From the NCBI RefSeq assembly GCF_000093085.1, contig NC_014219.1:186001-250000 (forward strand): a DNA stretch of 64,000 nt. The letters are read 5' to 3'. Under the pieces are notes generated by a model that ran no database searches, was not told the DNA's origin, and was given only the letters and a program-made list of their open reading frames with translations. This DNA comes from [Bacillus] selenitireducens MLS10 (lineage in GTDB: Bacteria; Bacillota; Bacilli; Bacillales; Salisediminibacteriaceae). Made by a program: the position numbers and the translations under genes. Positions 1 to 7,430 of this stretch are shown piece by piece. Each line of letters opens with the position of its first letter. Position 1 is the first letter of the stretch.

Positions 1-22
1 ATGAATCAGGGTCCTCAGGCAT
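1..22 (-). CDS. 5' end of a gene behind an M-box leader (probable Mg2+ transporter)
   Basis: Only the first seven codons are in the window (M P E D P D S), running off the left edge. A ribosome site GGAGGTG lies about 9 bases before the ATG, directly after the leader terminator. M-box RNAs normally precede Mg2+ transport genes such as mgtE, so a magnesium transporter is the expected product; the visible residues cannot confirm this. Confidence 0.5.
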
Positions 23-51
23 GCCCCATCACCTCCATACAAAATAAAATA

Positions 52-79
52 AGCTGCCTTCACGTGAATGAAGGCAGCT
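52..79 (-). terminator. Leader terminator of the M-box
   Basis: A perfect 11-bp stem (AGCTGCCTTCA / TGAAGGCAGCT) with a 6-base loop is followed on the minus strand by TTATTTTATTTT. It sits between the riboswitch and the start codon, the usual place for the Mg2+-dependent terminator of this riboswitch class. Confidence 0.75.
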
Positions 80-147
80 GAATGCTCGCTGAATCAGGCT
101 GCAGGCACCCTGAAAAAACCACGGGGTGTACGGCAGACCGTCAAAAT

Positions 148-306
148 GGACCTCCATTCGTAGAGCTTTAGCACTGTGCGGCATAGGACGAAGCCAGCTG
201 CGTTAAAAACCACCTTATGTCGATGGTTCCTGTTCAACCCATTGGCGTCTTTGGACGTTTTTGGGCAGCAGCGTATCTCCTGCACAGGAGCCTCACCTAA
301 CGAGGG
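148..306 (-). promoter_or_regulatory. M-box (ykoK leader) Mg2+ riboswitch
   Basis: Read on the minus strand, the conserved M-box blocks appear in order: GTTAGGTGAGGCTCCTG, ATACGCTGCTGCCC, GTCCAAAGACGCCAATGGGT, CATCGACATAAGGTG, GTCCTATGC and GTGCTAAAGCTCTACGA. The known function of the class is to fold with bound Mg2+ and terminate transcription of Mg2+ uptake genes. A sigma-A promoter lies upstream, and a terminator plus a start codon lie downstream. Confidence 0.93.
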
Positions 307-327
307 CAATATGCATATTCAAGTCGT

Positions 328-356
328 ATCATACAGAATCAAAAAAAGCCTGTCAA
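328..356 (-). promoter_or_regulatory. Sigma-A promoter of the M-box transcript
   Basis: On the minus strand, -35 TTGACA (356-351) and -10 TATGAT (333-328) are separated by exactly 17 bases. This places the transcript start just ahead of the riboswitch. Confidence 0.75.
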
Positions 357-441
357 CCGTTTTTTGAGAGAAACTTTCCCTTGTGCAACAAATAAGCCTT
401 TGGTAAACTTGTCAAAGTATTTCAAACAAAGGACTGACGCT

Positions 442-1095
442 ATGCACACGAACCACTGGCTGACCAGACAACCCTTGTTTCTCTCAACGGGGGTCGCTTT
501 TTTTATCCTGTCGATGCTCTCCATCGTCGGGCTGTTCGACGCCATCGACCTCGCCGTCATGGACTGGGTGTACCACAGTGCCCCGGCCTTTCTGACGAAC
601 GCCATGACCGTCATCACAGAGTTCGGCTCGGTGGAACTGATCGCCGTGATGTCCATTCTTGTCCTCGGACTCCTCCTCTATCAGAGAAGAATCCGGGACA
701 TGATCCTCTTTGTCGCCGTCTCCGGCGGAGGGCTTGCCGTCAACCTCGGCCTGAAGTTCCTCTTTCAGCGGGAGAGGCCCGGGGAACTGAACATGATCGA
801 CGCCTTCGGGATCGAGCTCGCGATCCCGTCCTACAGCTACCCGAGCGGCCACACGATGCGGGCGGCGATTCTCGTCCTGCTCATCATCTACCTCCTTGGC
901 ACGTGGGTGAAAAGAAGAGAACAGACACGGCTTGTGACCACGGCGGGACTCCTTCTTCTCACACTGGTTGCCGCGAGCCGCGTCCTCACCGGGGCCCATT
1001 TCCCGACGGACGCCGTCGGTGCCGTCCTCGCATCCGTTGCCTTCGTCTCCCTCTGTGTCCGGCTCTATGAGCAAAGATGGCGAAAGCCTTCGTAA
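442..1095 (+). CDS. PAP2-family membrane phosphatase
   Basis: Membrane phosphatase of the type 2 phosphatidic-acid phosphatase family, which removes phosphate from lipids such as phosphatidylglycerol phosphate or undecaprenyl pyrophosphate. The three family motifs are present in the 217-residue product: K105-x6-R112-P113, the PSGH motif at 134-137, and R180 with H186 in SRVLTGAHFPTD. About six hydrophobic segments surround them. The ATG at 442 was preferred to the upstream codon at 364 because homology-like sequence starts here. A possible promoter (TTGTGC, 17 bases, TAAACT) lies at 381-409. It is a single-gene unit closed by a strong terminator. The exact substrate cannot be told from sequence. 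Confidence 0.88.
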   Translation: MHTNHWLTRQPLFLSTGVAFFILSMLSIVGLFDAIDLAVMDWVYHSAPAFLTNAMTVITEFGSVELIAVMSILVLGLLLYQRRIRDMILFVAVSGGGLAVNLGLKFLFQRERPGELNMIDAFGIELAIPSYSYPSGHTMRAAILVLLIIYLLGTWVKRREQTRLVTTAGLLLLTLVAASRVLTGAHFPTDAVGAVLASVAFVSLCVRLYEQRWRKPS

Positions 1096-1097
1096 CG

Positions 1098-1155
1098 AAA
1101 CCGCGTCCCGTCCCCTGTCTGAAAAACAGGGAGCGGGACGCGGTTTTTGGTTTTG
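1098..1155 (+). terminator. Terminator after the PAP2 gene
   Basis: AAACCGCGTCCCG pairs with CGGGACGCGGTTT, with an inner helix CCCTGT/ACAGGG, followed by TTTTTGGTTTTG. On the other strand it could also end the convergent GH16 gene, with a weaker T-run. Confidence 0.85.
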
Positions 1156-1165
1156 ATTTGTTGAT

Positions 1166-2023
1166 CTATTCCTGTTCGTATACCCTGACGTAATCCACTT
1201 TCATCTCTGCAGGGAACGGCGTCGTGTCGTCCGGGTCGCCCCCGTACCAGCCCCCGACAGCAAGATTCAAAATGAGGTGGAAGTCCTCATCAAAAGGAGC
1301 CGGGAACTCGCCGTTTTCCGAGTACCACTGATTCATCACCGCATACTCGTCATCATTGACGTACCAGCGGATCTCGCCAGGCTCCCACTCGACGGCGTAG
1401 ACATTGTAGTCCGTTGTCGTTTCTCCGTCATCGAATACGTATTCATCGGCCGTGTACGTATTGTCCGGAAACACGCCGCCGTAGTGAATCGCCGCACCGA
1501 CGATGTCTGTTTCAGATCCGCGGTTCTCCATGATGTCAATCTCTCCGGAGGCGGCCCAGTTGCCGTAGGCATCGTCTTCCGGCATCATCCAGAACGCCGG
1601 CCAGAAGCCCTGGCCTTCCGGGAGACTGATGCTCGCTTCAAAGCGGCCGTGCGTCTGGCTGAAGAGCCCTTCGGTCAGGATCTTCCCGGACGTATAGTCG
1701 AAGGTGCCGTAGTCATCAGAGACCGTCTCTTCACGGGCTTCGATGACGAGGGAGCCGTCACGGAGCGTGACGTTGTCCTCCTGATACGACTGAAGCTCTT
1801 CGTTACCCCAGCCTTCGACCCATTCATCCCCGTCGTAGAAGCCGTTCCCAATGTCGTAGCGCCACTTGTCTTCATCGAGGCTCTCCCCGTCGAATTCATC
1901 GTGCCAGACGAGGTTCCACCCCTCGGGTGCGTCAATGCCGGCGTTCTCTGCCTCGTTCTCTCCGTTGCCGCAGGCGGCGAGGGTGACGAGGGACAGACCG
2001 GCCATGATTATAAGCTTGTTCAT
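1166..2023 (-). CDS. Secreted GH16 beta-glucanase lipoprotein
   Basis: Lipoprotein glycoside hydrolase of family 16, expected to cut beta-1,3 or mixed beta-1,3/1,4-glucans (laminarinase or lichenase type) outside the cell. The signal peptide ends in a lipobox LAAC with Cys18, so the enzyme should be anchored to the membrane surface. The GH16 catalytic signature GEIDIME gives nucleophile E161, D163 and acid/base E166. Length (285 residues) is normal for a single GH16 domain. A ribosome site AAAGGAGA lies 7 bases before the ATG. It is monocistronic. Two small palindromes upstream may be an operator. Confidence 0.93.
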   Translation of the reverse strand: MNKLIIMAGLSLVTLAACGNGENEAENAGIDAPEGWNLVWHDEFDGESLDEDKWRYDIGNGFYDGDEWVEGWGNEELQSYQEDNVTLRDGSLVIEAREETVSDDYGTFDYTSGKILTEGLFSQTHGRFEASISLPEGQGFWPAFWMMPEDDAYGNWAASGEIDIMENRGSETDIVGAAIHYGGVFPDNTYTADEYVFDDGETTTDYNVYAVEWEPGEIRWYVNDDEYAVMNQWYSENGEFPAPFDEDFHLILNLAVGGWYGGDPDDTTPFPAEMKVDYVRVYEQE

Positions 2024-2052
2024 GTGTCCATATCTCCTTTTATGTTCATGTG

Positions 2053-2079
2053 ACCGAAATCGGTTTCGTTAACGGTAAC
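2053..2079. promoter_or_regulatory. Possible repressor operator before the GH16 gene
   Basis: Two adjacent inverted repeats lie about 30 bases before the GH16 start: ACCGAAATCGGT (2053-2064) and GTTAACGGTAAC (2068-2079, one mismatch). Such GTTA/TAAC dyads resemble LacI-family sites. This is pattern only; no regulator gene is adjacent. Confidence 0.3.
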
Positions 2080-2124
2080 ACGAGGAGGAAAGCGCCGTCA
2101 ATATGCCGCTCGTTGGAACCTGAA

Positions 2125-2152
2125 AAACGGACAGCGTCGCGGCTGTCCGTTT
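2125..2152 (-). terminator. Terminator of the nag operon
   Basis: An 11-bp stem AAACGGACAGC / GCTGTCCGTTT with a GTCGCG loop is followed by TTTTT on the minus strand, just past the last gene of the operon. Confidence 0.85.
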
Positions 2153-2171
2153 CAAGAAAAGATCATGATGA

Positions 2172-2909
2172 TCAGGGTGTCAGGGCCGGATTGCGGTCTT
2201 TGAACCGGCTGATGAGTGCTTCATTATGCGCATCGGCTCCGTCGACGTTGCCGCTTTTGAAGACGGGGACATCGAACCCTTCCTCTGCAAGGGTCTCCGT
2301 CGCCTCGGCAATCACCGCCTGCAACAGGGTGATCCCGAGTATCGTCGAGACCGGGGCGAAGCCTGTATCGAGTGCCTTGTGAGAGAGGGCTGCATCCCCG
2401 ACGGGTGCTTCATTATCGAGAACGAGATCCGCCGCATCACTGAGATGCTGTCCGGAAGGGTGCCGTGATGACAGGGCAGCACGGTACGCCATCGACGTCA
2501 CGGCGATGACATAGGCGCCCTTCTCCCTGCTTATCATGGCAGCGTCCACCGGAACGGGATTGCGTCCGGAGGTGGAGACGACGATCATCAGGTCCTTTGG
2601 CGTCAGAGGCAGATCGGTCATAAAGCGTTCGGCGTAGCCAGGCGTCCGTTCGAGGGCCGAGGCTCTCGGGCCGCTCTCATGCAGCATGAGCGGCTCGACG
2701 AAGAGCGGCCTGACGTTCGCAAGCCCTCCGGCCCGGTAAAAGAGCTCTTCGCCGAGCATATGGGAGTGTCCGGAGCCGAATACGTAAATCATCCCGTCGT
2801 TCCGAATTGTGGCGGCAATTTGCTCCGCGGCCACGGTGAGTGCGCGGAACTGCCGGTTTTTGATGCCGCGCAGGCGGGACTCGATCTCGTCAAGGTAACG
2901 AAAAGACAT
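2172..2909 (-). CDS. SIS-domain sugar-phosphate binding protein (UPF0309 type)
   Basis: A 245-residue single SIS-domain protein. The phosphosugar-binding pattern is visible as FGSGHSH near residues 43-50 and VVSTSGRNPVPVD near 110-122. The whole protein resembles the UPF0309 group, whose members sit in amino-sugar operons but lack a firmly assigned reaction; isomerase or etherase-like activity on a sugar phosphate is plausible. It is the last gene of the nag operon and follows nagR by 28 bases. The operon context argues for a substrate derived from GlcNAc. Confidence 0.8.
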   Translation of the reverse strand: MSFRYLDEIESRLRGIKNRQFRALTVAAEQIAATIRNDGMIYVFGSGHSHMLGEELFYRAGGLANVRPLFVEPLMLHESGPRASALERTPGYAERFMTDLPLTPKDLMIVVSTSGRNPVPVDAAMISREKGAYVIAVTSMAYRAALSSRHPSGQHLSDAADLVLDNEAPVGDAALSHKALDTGFAPVSTILGITLLQAVIAEATETLAEEGFDVPVFKSGNVDGADAHNEALISRFKDRNPALTP

Positions 2910-2937
2910 GGTACATTCTCCTTCTTATGCGCCTTTA

Positions 2938-3657
2938 TCAGCGCTGCATATCTGCAATAAATTTGTAGCGGTCGCCGCGGTAGACGGATTTGACGAATTC
3001 GAAGACGGTACCGTTGTGAAAACGGGTTGTCCGCTCAAGGAGGAGTACCGGCGAGCCCGCTTCTATCGTCAGCATCCGGGCCTCTTCGTCAGAGGCGAAG
3101 GACGGTTCAATCGTCTGCCGGGCTTTGTCGATTTTGCGCCCGGACTGCGCTTCGATCGCTTCGTACAGGGAACCTTCAAGGTCCTGTTCGCGGATCGTGA
3201 TGCCGTCCTGCCTTAAGTACGACGTCTCAAAGGCCATCGGCGCCCCGTCCCCGGTTCGAAGCCGGCTGATTTCATAGACGGGCGTGCCTGCATCAAGCTC
3301 GAGGTGCTTGGCGACGTTCGCCGGTGCGGCAACGGTGTCAAAGCTGATCAGGGTCGAACCCGGTTTGATGCCGCGCTGCTTCATGTCTTCGGAGAACCCG
3401 GTCAGTTTCATGAGCGGCTGTTCGATCTTCTCTTCGGCGACGAACGTGCCCCGTCCTTTCGAGCGAGTCAGAAGCCCTTCGTTGACGAGGTTCGTCATCG
3501 CCTGACGGATCGTCATGCGGCTGATGCCGTAAGTCTCAGACAGGTCCCGCTCGGAGGGGAGGGGATCGCCGGGTTGTAAGGTGCCGTCTTCGATCTGTTT
3601 TCTCAGCTGTTCCTGGAGCTGGTAGTAAATCGGGATGGGGGAATCCTTCTCAATCAT
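2938..3657 (-). CDS. nagR: GntR/HutC-family repressor of the nag operon
   Basis: A 239-residue transcription regulator with an N-terminal winged helix (PSERDLSETYGISRMTIRQA, about residues 33-52) and a C-terminal UTRA effector domain, the NagR (YvoA) architecture. NagR responds to GlcN-6P or GlcNAc-6P. The gene follows nagB by 10 bases, so it is likely autoregulated through the dre-like palindrome overlapping the operon promoter. A second GntR/UTRA regulator is encoded at 5722-6474; the position inside the nag operon favours this one as the true NagR. Confidence 0.85.
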   Translation of the reverse strand: MIEKDSPIPIYYQLQEQLRKQIEDGTLQPGDPLPSERDLSETYGISRMTIRQAMTNLVNEGLLTRSKGRGTFVAEEKIEQPLMKLTGFSEDMKQRGIKPGSTLISFDTVAAPANVAKHLELDAGTPVYEISRLRTGDGAPMAFETSYLRQDGITIREQDLEGSLYEAIEAQSGRKIDKARQTIEPSFASDEEARMLTIEAGSPVLLLERTTRFHNGTVFEFVKSVYRGDRYKFIADMQR

Positions 3658-3667
3658 CGGTCTTCAC

Positions 3668-4408
3668 TCATTTCTCATCTGGAATCTGGCCTGCCGCCGC
3701 TTTGTCGACGATCACGGTGACGTCGGGGTGTTCTTTCAGGGCGGTGATCGGCCAATCTTCCGTTATTGTATCACGGAATAAAGCGGAAATCGCTTCGGCT
3801 TTGTTGGTGCCGCTCGCAAGCAGGACGATCTTTTTTGCCTTCAGAATGGACCGGATGCCCATCGTGATGGCGTGCGTCGGGACTTCGTCCGGACTGTTGA
3901 AATAACGGGCATTCGCCTCACGTGTCGTGTCATTCAGTTCGATGACGTGCGTCACCGAGTCGAACGGGGTGCCGGGCTCGTTGAAGCCGATATGACCGTT
4001 TTCCCCGACGCCGAGGAGCTGAAGGTCGATGCCGTGTTCGTCAATCAGGGCCTCGTAGCGCCGGCATTCCATCTCATGGTCCGACGTGTTCCCGTCCGGG
4101 ACATACGTCTGGTTGCGGCTCAGCTTCAGTGGGGCGAACAGCGTGTCTTTCATAAACGTGTAGTAGCTGTTCGGGTCGTCCTGAGAGAGACCGATGTATT
4201 CATCAAGATTAAACGTCTGAATGGCACCGAGGGGCAGGGCGCTGTCTTGGATCTTTTGGATCAGGGCCTCGTACATCCCTGACGGGGTGCCGCCGGTGGC
4301 AAGACCGATGTGGATGTCCGGGTTCTCTTTGATGGCGTCATAGAAATACTCCGCCGCCTGTTCGCTCATGGCGTGATAATCGTCTACGGTTTGGATGGTG
4401 ATGGTCAT
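3668..4408 (-). CDS. nagB: Glucosamine-6-phosphate deaminase
   Basis: Converts GlcN-6P to fructose-6P plus ammonia in the cytoplasm. The 246-residue protein shows the phosphate loop GLATGGTPSG (35-44), the catalytic Asp of NLDEYIG (Asp69) and the active-site stretch GENGHIGFNEPG with His139 and Glu144, all standard for NagB. The ATG at 4408 has a TAGGAGGAG site upstream and overlaps the nagA stop codon (ATGA), so the two are translationally coupled. A longer reading frame starting at 4564 would lie inside nagA and has no NagB-like extension. Confidence 0.95.
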   Translation of the reverse strand: MTITIQTVDDYHAMSEQAAEYFYDAIKENPDIHIGLATGGTPSGMYEALIQKIQDSALPLGAIQTFNLDEYIGLSQDDPNSYYTFMKDTLFAPLKLSRNQTYVPDGNTSDHEMECRRYEALIDEHGIDLQLLGVGENGHIGFNEPGTPFDSVTHVIELNDTTREANARYFNSPDEVPTHAITMGIRSILKAKKIVLLASGTNKAEAISALFRDTITEDWPITALKEHPDVTVIVDKAAAGQIPDEK

Positions 4409-5556
4409 GGTTTTTCTCCTCCTATAATCGTGTGTTTGATGAATCCGGTGCGGCTCATGACGGTCAGGTCGGCATCCGCGCCGGTTTGAATGGTTCCTTT
4501 CGTACCGGTGAGGCCGAGGCTCTCGGCCTGATTGTAAGACGTCATCCGTGCGATGTCGTGCCAAGAGGCGTTGAAGGTCGACCGTGCATTACGCACCGCC
4601 TCGTCCATCGTCAAAACGCTGCCGGCAAGGGCGCCGTTCTTGAGACGGGCTTCTTTCCCTTCGATCGTGACTTCCTGTCCCCCGAGGTCGAAGACCCCGT
4701 CGCCGAGGCCTTTGCCGCGCATGGCATCGGTAATGAGCATGAGCCGGTTCGCTCCGAGTGCCTGATAGGCAACCCGAGCCGCATCAGGGCTCACGTGGAC
4801 GTGATCCAAGATCAGCTCGGCTTTTAAGTTGTCACTGAGCATAACGCCGCCGACGACACCGGCTTCCCGGTGATGGAGACCCCGCATGCCGTTAAAGAGA
4901 TGGGTGGCGTGGCGAAGTCCGTCCTGTTCTGCGGCCCGCACGTCAGCGGACGAGGCGTCGGAGTGGCCGATGGAGCCGATGACGCCGGAGTCCGCGAGTG
5001 CCTGTACGAGCTCAGCGCCACCGGGTCGCTCAGGAGCGATCGTGGCGATCCGGATCTGATTGCCGGAGAGGGCCTGCCAGTGTTTGAACTGTCCGGCATC
5101 CGGGTCGAGGATGGCGCCGACGGGCTGGGCGCCTGCCTGTTTGGCGTTGATGAACGGGCCTTCGAGGTGCACGCCAAGGCACCTTGCCCCGTCAGTTCCC
5201 TCAGAGGAAGCGACCTGTTGGAGCGCCTCTTCAATGGACGCAGCGGGTGCCGTGATCGTCGTCGCGAGGAAGGACGTCACCCCTTCATTCGTGATGGAGC
5301 GGCTGATGGTGGCGAGGGCCTCGGGTGTGGCATCCATGACGTCGGCTCCGTGGCTGCCGTGAATATGGATGTCGATAAAGCCCGGGAGAATGACGTCATC
5401 CCCGTCAAGACGGAGGACGTCGGCCCCTTCTGGCGGTTCGCCGCCTTCCGTGATCTGTTCGATGATGCCGCTGTTTACCGTAATCAAAGGCTGTCTGATG
5501 GGCGCGCCGTCTGCGTTATAGACGGTGCCGCCCTGTATATAAATCTTATTCTTCAA
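4405..5556 (-). CDS. nagA: N-acetylglucosamine-6-phosphate deacetylase
   Basis: Removes acetate from GlcNAc-6P to give GlcN-6P, the step before NagB. The amidohydrolase features are visible: HIHGS near the N-terminus, HLEGPF, GHSDA and HLFNGM metal and substrate residues, in a protein of about 383 residues. The start is taken as TTG at 5556, with AGGTGGTGA 5-7 bases upstream. The ATG at 5589 would fall upstream of the transcript start implied by the -10 box at 5597-5592, so it cannot be used from that promoter. First gene of the nag operon. Confidence 0.95.
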   Translation of the reverse strand: MKNKIYIQGGTVYNADGAPIRQPLITVNSGIIEQITEGGEPPEGADVLRLDGDDVILPGFIDIHIHGSHGADVMDATPEALATISRSITNEGVTSFLATTITAPAASIEEALQQVASSEGTDGARCLGVHLEGPFINAKQAGAQPVGAILDPDAGQFKHWQALSGNQIRIATIAPERPGGAELVQALADSGVIGSIGHSDASSADVRAAEQDGLRHATHLFNGMRGLHHREAGVVGGVMLSDNLKAELILDHVHVSPDAARVAYQALGANRLMLITDAMRGKGLGDGVFDLGGQEVTIEGKEARLKNGALAGSVLTMDEAVRNARSTFNASWHDIARMTSYNQAESLGLTGTKGTIQTGADADLTVMSRTGFIKHTIIGGEKP

Positions 5557-5591
5557 TGCAATCACCACCTGAAATGGAGTTCTTGTCATCC

Positions 5592-5621
5592 ATTATACAT
5601 TAGTATAGTGGTCTAGACAAT
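5592..5621 (-). promoter_or_regulatory. nag operon promoter with overlapping NagR (dre-type) operator
   Basis: Minus strand: -35 TTGTCT (5620-5615), 17-base spacer, -10 TATAAT (5597-5592). The near-palindrome TTGTCTAGACCA covers the -35 box and resembles the dre sites bound by NagR. Repression by blocking the -35 region is the natural reading. Confidence 0.75.
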
Positions 5622-5666
5622 TAAAAGAAAATAAAAAATGATGAAACGGATATAACAACCGATGAG

Positions 5667-5696
5667 ACATTTGTATCTAAAGTTAATGACAAATGT
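5667..5696. promoter_or_regulatory. Inverted repeat, candidate autoregulatory operator of the second GntR gene
   Basis: A perfect 8-bp inverted repeat, ACATTTGT (5667-5674) and ACAAATGT (5689-5696), abuts a TATAAT box at 5697-5702. Similar TTTGTA/TACAA half-sites recur between chbG and the GH4 gene (about 7319-7360), suggesting one regulator acts at both places. Confidence 0.45.
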
Positions 5697-5721
5697 TATA
5701 ATGAATTCGGAGGAGATGTTT

Positions 5722-6474
5722 ATGGATCATTTATCGAAAGAACAATCATTACATCAGACTGTGAAAGAGCAGCTTATTACAGACATCCAATCTAAGAAAT
5801 ATCCGGTGCATGCCCAGCTTCCAACAGAAGCAGAGCTCTGTAAAACATTCGATGTCAGCAGGACAACGATTCGAAATGCGCTGCAGCAGTTGGTGAACGA
5901 AGGATATATTGAAAGGGTACAGGGGAAAGGGACATTTGTGAGGCAACAGCGGATCAAGCAAACGCTGACATCTACGGAAGGAAGTTACGTTGAACAGCTG
6001 AAACTGCAGGGGAAGCATCCTGAGGTCAAGGTCGTCGATCTGACAGTGATTCCCACGGATGAGAGACTCTCTTTGGCTCTTGAGATTGCAGAAGGCGAAC
6101 CGCTGAATAAACTTGAACGAATTCGCTATGCGGATAATCAGCCTCTTCAGTATGAGACGGCTTATTTACCCTGGCGTCTGACGACCGGTTTACGGAAAGA
6201 GTCCTGTGAGGGATCGCTTTACAGTGTACTTAGAGATGAATTGGAATTACCAATTGCGAAGACGGAAGAGCATCTGCATATTACCAGGGCTGATCAGACA
6301 GTCGCCGGTTACTTAGGCATTGCAGAAGGTGACCCTTGCATTCAGATTGAGACCTATGCCTATCTTGACGATGGCACCAAAATTGAATATTCCATAGCAT
6401 GTTTTCATGGCGATAAAGTCAGCTTTACAGTTGAACGGCACTATGGACAAACATCAGAACCGGGCTCTCCGTAA
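5722..6474 (+). CDS. GntR/UTRA-family transcription regulator (probable chitobiose operon regulator)
   Basis: A 250-residue regulator with an N-terminal GntR winged helix (LPTEAELCKTFDVSRTTIRN, about residues 33-52) and a C-terminal UTRA domain with the usual GSLY motif. The start at 5722 is set by GGAGGAG six bases upstream. It is divergent from the nag operon and convergent with chbG. The adjacent ChbG, GH4 and PTS genes make a role in sensing a phosphorylated disaccharide likely. A hairpin overlaps its stop codon and serves as terminator. Confidence 0.85.
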   Translation: MDHLSKEQSLHQTVKEQLITDIQSKKYPVHAQLPTEAELCKTFDVSRTTIRNALQQLVNEGYIERVQGKGTFVRQQRIKQTLTSTEGSYVEQLKLQGKHPEVKVVDLTVIPTDERLSLALEIAEGEPLNKLERIRYADNQPLQYETAYLPWRLTTGLRKESCEGSLYSVLRDELELPIAKTEEHLHITRADQTVAGYLGIAEGDPCIQIETYAYLDDGTKIEYSIACFHGDKVSFTVERHYGQTSEPGSP

Positions 6475-6488
6475 GGAGCCCGGTTCTG
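6455..6488. terminator. Terminator overlapping the GntR stop codon
   Basis: A 13-bp stem CAGAACCGGGCTC / GAGCCCGGTTCTG with an 8-base loop contains the TAA stop. The T-run is short on both strands. It lies between convergent genes and could serve both. Confidence 0.65.
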
Positions 6489-6554
6489 ATTTGCATATAC
6501 AGTTCATACCAGTGCCGGGGATCCAGGTGGTGACAGACCCCTCCAGGCGGATCG

Positions 6555-7262
6555 TCAGGCGAACCAGCCTGACTCTTTCAGTGCGTGTGAAGTCAGTACG
6601 TCAAACTCGGCCAGCCGTTCATTCTGATAACTTGAATAGGCCTGCAGAGTCCGGTCGATATAGGCTGGGTGGGACATGATTTCGATGGTTCCGCTTTTGT
6701 GTTTGTGCTGCTCATAAAGTTTGCGGAAAAAGTCAATGGATACGGCATCTTGATAGAATCCGTCATGAAAATCGTCACTGACGCTTGAGACGCCGATCCG
6801 GTTGCCGGCCCGAACCGGCAAGCTGTACTTTTCAGCCAGATGGCGGACGACCGGTGCAAGCGGTTCATACATATGAATATGATGATGACTGTCAAAATGG
6901 TGCGGATGTCCGGCAATGTCAAAGAATCGCTCGATTTGGGCAGACCATTCGGCCTCCACTTCATCGAGGTCAAGCTTTGGCCCGTTGTCGAGTTCGCTTG
7001 CGAACCGGTTCGAGAGTCTGAAATCCCCGTTTTCGTTCGTCAGCGATGTCGCATTTGTCATGGGACGCCCGCTTGTCAAAACCAGATGCACACCAATGTT
7101 TGAAAGCTTGTTTTCATGGATCAGTTCGGCGGCGTGCAAGGTACCCGGCATGTTGACCATCAATGTTGCTGATGACACAACGCCGTTCGTCATGGCGTCG
7201 AAAATACCGTAGTTGACAGCTCTGCTAAGACCAAAATCATCGGCATTGACGATAAATTTCAT
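6555..7262 (-). CDS. chbG: ChbG/YdjC carbohydrate deacetylase
   Basis: A 235-residue cytoplasmic deacetylase that removes an acetyl group from chitobiose or longer chito-oligosaccharides, in known systems producing the inducer or substrate for downstream glycosidase. The family hallmarks are present: NADDFG at residues 6-11, the histidine-rich metal site DSHHHIHM near 123-130, and SHPAYID near the C-terminus. It is divergently transcribed from the GH4-PTS operon, sharing a regulatory region. A ribosome site GGGGGAA precedes the ATG. Confidence 0.9.
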   Translation of the reverse strand: MKFIVNADDFGLSRAVNYGIFDAMTNGVVSSATLMVNMPGTLHAAELIHENKLSNIGVHLVLTSGRPMTNATSLTNENGDFRLSNRFASELDNGPKLDLDEVEAEWSAQIERFFDIAGHPHHFDSHHHIHMYEPLAPVVRHLAEKYSLPVRAGNRIGVSSVSDDFHDGFYQDAVSIDFFRKLYEQHKHKSGTIEIMSHPAYIDRTLQAYSSYQNERLAEFDVLTSHALKESGWFA

Positions 7263-7288
7263 AGGAAATTCCCCCTTTTCTACTACTT

Positions 7289-7317
7289 ATCATAACAACT
7301 TTATTCATAACCGACAA
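7289..7317 (-). promoter_or_regulatory. Promoter of chbG
   Basis: Minus strand -35 TTGTCG (7317-7312), 17-base spacer, -10 TATGAT (7294-7289), about 27 bases before the start codon. Confidence 0.65.
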
Positions 7318-7349
7318 TACAACAAACTAAATTTGTAGTAACTTTTATA

Positions 7350-7399
7350 TTGATTTGTAGTTATGTTTCTGTTACATTAGTTTCAAGGAAGCGCTTACC
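7350..7399 (+). promoter_or_regulatory. GH4-PTS operon promoter with a cre-like site
   Basis: -35 TTGATT (7350-7355), 17 bases, -10 TACATT (7373-7378). Just downstream, AGGAAGCGCTTACC (7386-7399) matches the CcpA cre consensus at 11 of 14 positions, a placement suited to catabolite repression. TTTGTAGT direct repeats at 7332-7339 and 7354-7361 overlap the promoter and may bind the nearby GntR regulator. Confidence 0.5.
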
Positions 7400-7430
7400 T
7401 GAAGATAAAGAAGATTAGGGAGGGATGACG

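Noticed and set aside
484-1074. A 196-codon open frame on the minus strand
   Set aside because: It is the antisense shadow of the PAP2 gene; composition is Asp/Gly/Arg-rich and no ribosome site is present.
1277-2053. A 258-codon open frame on the plus strand
   Set aside because: It is antisense to the GH16 gene, whose catalytic motif and lipobox are clear.
4409-4564. N-terminal extension of nagB
   Set aside because: It lies within nagA and is Arg/His-rich; the internal ATG at 4408 has a good ribosome site and matches the normal NagB length.
4870-5616. A 248-codon open frame on the plus strand
   Set aside because: Antisense to nagA, which has intact family motifs.
6507-6556. A third GTGCC/GGTGACAGACCCC repeat copy
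   Set aside because: Only scattered short matches to the repeat blocks; order and spacing are not kept.
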